Under the pieces are notes generated by a model that worked only from the letters and a program-made list of their open reading frames with translations, ran no database searches and was not told the origin of the DNA. From Phoronis pallida (lineage: Eukaryota; Phoronida; Phoronidae), in NCBI GenBank assembly GCA_028565715.1, contig JAOXYC010227459.1, positions 1 to 10,748 of the forward strand: a stretch of 10,748 bases of DNA. The letters are read 5' to 3'. Position 1 is the first letter of the stretch, and each line of letters opens with the position of its first letter. Position numbers and translations under genes: made by a program. Below are positions 8,280-10,748 of the stretch, in pieces.

Positions 8280-9370
8280 ATCCTTTAACCCTCAACTCAA
8301 TAACCACGTCCAAATGTATTTAACGACTGAGCGCTGTAAGCTATCTTTATTCACTGATTCTACTAACTCATGGCGCAACTGTTTATTTATGAAGTGCCCA
8401 ACGAGTGTATGAATACATTGATAGCATCGCGCATGCGTCAAACAGTTTACATGGAAATCCCGCGAGCAAGGAGAAAAGTACATATTTATGTACGCCGATA
8501 TCAGAGTTTAATTTCTGTGGTACTTTGACCGCAGAGAAAGACACAAATTAACAAGTAAAGTGCCTAATACTAGTGATTTTTCATATCCATGTTCAATGAT
8601 TACAGATGTGTGACTTGGTTGAATTAAAAAAGAATGCATGTTGAGTAAAAGTTTCACGTCGCAATTTTTTATCTACACAAATTCGTCACATAAAGGCGAG
8701 TTTCACATATAACCCACATTTCACGTTCTTGGTAAAGAACTGAGCAGAGCCTACCGTAAATGCAGACCAACAGTCGAATACGCGAGGATGATGGTGAACT
8801 TGGTGAGGCGCACGCGGCTAAGTTTCACGTATAGGCCCAGTTCATGAATATGCGCATTAGCCTATGTGCACCGATGCGATAACGGCCCGCATGTAATATT
8901 TGCACCCGCTTTAAAATTCTTAACACGGCAACTGCGTAACTGCCAACGCCGGGACGATCTCGTGAGTTTGCCATTTAGTAAAAGACTAAAAATAGAGGTG
9001 TGATTTTGAATGTGCAACGTTACGTTTTTTACTGTTTTGTTTGGTATGGATCATGTGAAAAGACTTGTATCGTTGGCCCGTGAGCCTAGGCAACACATCT
9101 TTATTGGAATTCATTGTATCGTGAAAAATGAAACCTATGCCTTCGGGTTAACAGGGGGTTAATGTTTATAAATCTCTCTTTTAATCTCCTATACGCAGGA
9201 CGTTTTAAAATAAAATAAAAATATGAATATATTAAACACATGCTCATAAGATGACTCGGATCACCAGTAGTTTTATTCCGGGAGTTTTAATTGTTTGTTT
9301 TTAGTCACTTCAAGTGTGTTTAGCAACTAAGTCACTTTGTATATATAAATGTAGTGAAACCTGTTCACTT
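8280..9370. other. Upstream non-coding region
   Basis: No gene is visible. Noted: the NRF-1-like GCGCATGCGT (8429-8438); GTACAT-ATTT-ATGTAC (8478-8493); repeated TTTCACGT-like motifs between 8650 and 8830; and CCTAGGCAAC (9085-9094), a half match to the RFX X-box. On the proposed model this is 5' flanking DNA of the secreted-protein gene. Confidence 0.45.
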
Positions 9371-9376
9371 CATTTT

Positions 9377-9392
9377 TAATCCGGATTAATCC
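9377..9392. promoter_or_regulatory. Palindromic K50-homeodomain (Otx/Gsc/Pitx type) sites
   Basis: TAATCCGGATTAATCC holds three overlapping or adjacent copies of the TAATCC core recognised by lysine-50 homeodomains. The first 12 bp form a perfect palindrome, and a third site follows in the + orientation. This is motif recognition only; binding is not shown. Confidence 0.4.
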
Positions 9393-9407
9393 ACCATCAA
9401 CAAATGG

Positions 9408-9448
9408 TATAACACCCACCGCTTATTACTCACACCGTGGGTGTTATA
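9408..9448. repeat. Perfect 12-bp inverted repeat with 17-nt loop
   Basis: TATAACACCCAC (9408-9419) and GTGGGTGTTATA (9437-9448) are exact reverse complements separated by 17 nt. The arms contain CACCC and a T-box-like GGTGTTA. It could be a cruciform-forming site, a paired regulatory site or a transposon footprint. It lies 15 bp from the K50 palindrome. Confidence 0.75.
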
Positions 9449-10040
9449 TGAATAACCACTCGATACTAACTCATCTGTTGTACGATATTGGTTGCAGTCA
9501 AGTATAATTGGTTGAATATGTTATTGTTCTATTGTTAGAATACAATGCGAGTAAGTGCCACCACATTACTCGATACTATAGCGGGACTTGTGTATTGTAC
9601 TTGCCTCCCGGGACTTGCCTGATGGTCGCCAAATGTGAATGAGACATTCATTCCGTTGTGGCTATTCTAAGACGGCGCGAAATTTGTATCGTCTGTTTCT
9701 TAATGAAAGGGCGGGTATTGTGGTAAGTGGCGGAAAAAGCTAGAGAAAATAGACCGTCGTCAACAATTCGAATCTCCGGAGACCTGTTATCACCATTGTT
9801 TTACCGTCGTTGGAGCAGATAGTCCGCGGTGTCTAGATCCTAGGGTTCCCAATAATAAACTATTTCTGCAGTTGAATCTCAACCAGTCACTTGGGTGCCA
9901 ACACGGTTTGAGTATTGCAAAAGTTGATTGACATCCTCACCTTTAGTTCTTTTAAAGTTCATCACCCAGGAAAAGAACATACTGGGTGCCGGCAAGAACA
10001 TTTAGTTTATATATGATTCTGAGTTTTATTAAAATCTGTA
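9449..10040. other. Non-coding stretch with short direct and inverted repeats
   Basis: ACTCGATACTA occurs at 9458-9468 and 9568-9578. CGGGACTTG occurs at 9582-9590 and 9609-9617. TCTCCGGAGA (9773-9782) is a palindrome. CACCCAG (9963-9969) pairs with CTGGGTG (9982-9988) across 12 nt. No gene is visible. Confidence 0.5.
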
Positions 10041-10069
10041 AGTACGTTTTGAAAATCGTGAGACAGGCC

Positions 10070-10262
10070 AGTTTCAAGTTACGATCTGATTTGGCCACTT
10101 GGTGGAGCTAACGTGGTCAAAACGCCTTGGCAGTTGACAAGTAACGGCCCATTCCCGCCCAGCTTTGCAAAGTTTCGTCAAAATCCATCGAGCGGTTGTC
10201 GAGATAAAAGAGCGGACCCACGACAAACGGACGGGTGACGGACAGGGAGACAACATAATAGA
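10070..10262. repeat. Dispersed transposon-type repeat
   Basis: The segment TTTCGTCAAAATCCATCG, AGCGGTTGTCGAGATAA, followed by a run of GGACGG/GACAGG units, is the pattern of a widespread class of animal interspersed repeats (fixed phrase 'AAATC-ATCGAGCGGTT-TCGAGATAA', then degenerate GACGGACAG units). It is richer in G+C than the flanks. The open minus-strand frame across it is a by-product. The family cannot be named without a repeat library. Confidence 0.5.
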
Positions 10263-10296
10263 CGCACCAATGTCCAGTTGGTTAGCATTGCTATAA

Positions 10297-10359
10297 AAAA
10301 GAAGCCAGAGGTGGATGGGCCATGTGCAGAGGATGATATACCATCAAGTATACCAAAGG
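10297..10359 (+). pseudogene. LINE-type reverse transcriptase C-terminal fragment
   Basis: In the + frame beginning at 10297, between stops at 10294 and 10360, the translation includes SQRWMGHVQRM. This matches the RWLGHVLRM-type motif typical of the region after the catalytic core in non-LTR retrotransposon reverse transcriptases. Only 21 codons remain, and none of the catalytic YADD or upstream motifs is present, so this is a dead fragment. It sits directly after the dispersed repeat at 10070-10262, within a cluster of transposon remnants. Confidence 0.6.
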
Positions 10360-10490
10360 TGACCCTGAGATGGACTATTTCTCCCCACTTTCATTTGATG
10401 TGTACGCTTGTTTTTTTTTCCGGAGGAAATGCAACATATTTTTGATATAAAGTTCAGTTAAATGAATATCATGGGGATTTCAGAATGGCA

Positions 10491-10725
10491 CTATTCAAGA
10501 CAACCTTTTTTTTCCGAAGGAGCGCCCAATGGGCGCCTTATCAGGAAACCGTGGACGTTTTTTGAAAACTAAACACTGTTTACTGTTAGAATACTTCCAA
10601 ACTAAGGATATTTTAAAATTAAAAATCATGATTACCCGAAACTTTTTTCCAGTTTTCTGAGAAGTGCACATTGGGCGCACTATTTGTTTGGCGTCAATGC
10701 TGTGAGATGAGTAATACTTGAATAG
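10491..10725. mobile_element. Foldback (MITE-like) element with GCGCCCAATG inverted arms
   Basis: The arm at 10521-10551 and the reverse complement of 10648-10680 share GCGCCCAATG, then GC-C-TT-TCAG-AAAC with few mismatches. Further out, CTATTCAAG (10491-10499) matches CTTGAATAG (10717-10725). Inside the left arm, GCGCCCA-A-TGGGCGC (10522-10536) is itself a hairpin. The interior of about 100 bp has no coding signal. The true ends and target-site duplication are not certain, since spacing between outer and inner arms differs on the two sides. Confidence 0.55.
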
Positions 10726-10748
10726 CCTTTTATGTCTAAATTCCAACC

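Noticed and set aside
8292-8483. 63-codon minus frame with several Cys and His
   Set aside because: The C/H spacing matches no zinc-finger pattern I know, and there is no splice support.
9081-9094. RFX X-box
   Set aside because: Only the RGYAAC half matches; the other half has wrong spacing.
10074-10256. 60-codon minus frame
   Set aside because: It lies wholly within the dispersed GACGGACAG-type repeat; it is open because of repeat composition.
10495-10746. 83-codon minus frame at the window edge
   Set aside because: It covers the foldback element and follows its inverted arms; there are no protein features.
1-10748. CRISPR array, prokaryotic operon, integron or phage features
   Set aside because: There are no regularly spaced repeats, no ribosome binding sites and no long adjacent open frames; the signals are those of animal DNA.

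Overview
This window looks like AT-rich, gene-poor genomic DNA from an animal, most likely a marine invertebrate. That group is an inference; tunicate, echinoderm or hemichordate are all possible and the sequence does not decide. The eukaryotic signs are a coding exon bounded by textbook splice sites, a tRNA-derived Pol III element, a fragment of a LINE-type reverse transcriptase and foldback (MITE-like) elements. There are no operons, no ribosome binding sites and no long open frames. Several of the longer open frames begin with TTG or GTG, have no splice support, and look like chance.

One gene is supported. On the minus strand an exon at 5695-5486 carries 24 nt of 5' UTR and 62 codons. These encode the N-terminus of a secreted protein: a signal peptide, an extremely basic stretch and a furin-type RPRR site. 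The exon has a pyrimidine-rich acceptor and a GTGAGT donor in phase 0. Upstream on the same strand, a TATA box at 8270-8264 and a perfect AAG|GTGAGT donor at 8211/8210 suggest a tiny non-coding first exon and a first intron of about 2.5 kb. Trans-splicing at the 5695 acceptor is the alternative. The rest of the gene lies below 5485; I could not identify later exons with confidence.

Layout: 1-5485 is downstream intron or intergenic DNA with many homeodomain, GATA, CRE, E-box and nuclear-receptor-like motifs and small perfect inverted repeats. 5486-5695 is the secreted-protein exon. 5732-5815 is a tRNA-like Pol III element lying close upstream of the exon's acceptor. 5820-8210 is the proposed first intron and contains a long foldback hairpin (about 6280-6428) and a second, degraded tRNA-like remnant (about 7947-8008). 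8211-8270 is the proposed promoter and first exon. 8280-10040 is upstream DNA with a K50-homeodomain palindrome beside a 12-bp perfect inverted repeat. 10040-10725 is a nest of transposon debris: a dispersed repeat, a LINE reverse-transcriptase tail and a foldback element.

I found no novel multi-gene system. The items most worth following are the unidentified basic secreted protein and its split 5' end, the tRNA-like element beside its splice site, the intronic foldback hairpin, and the clustered nuclear-receptor and K50 sites.
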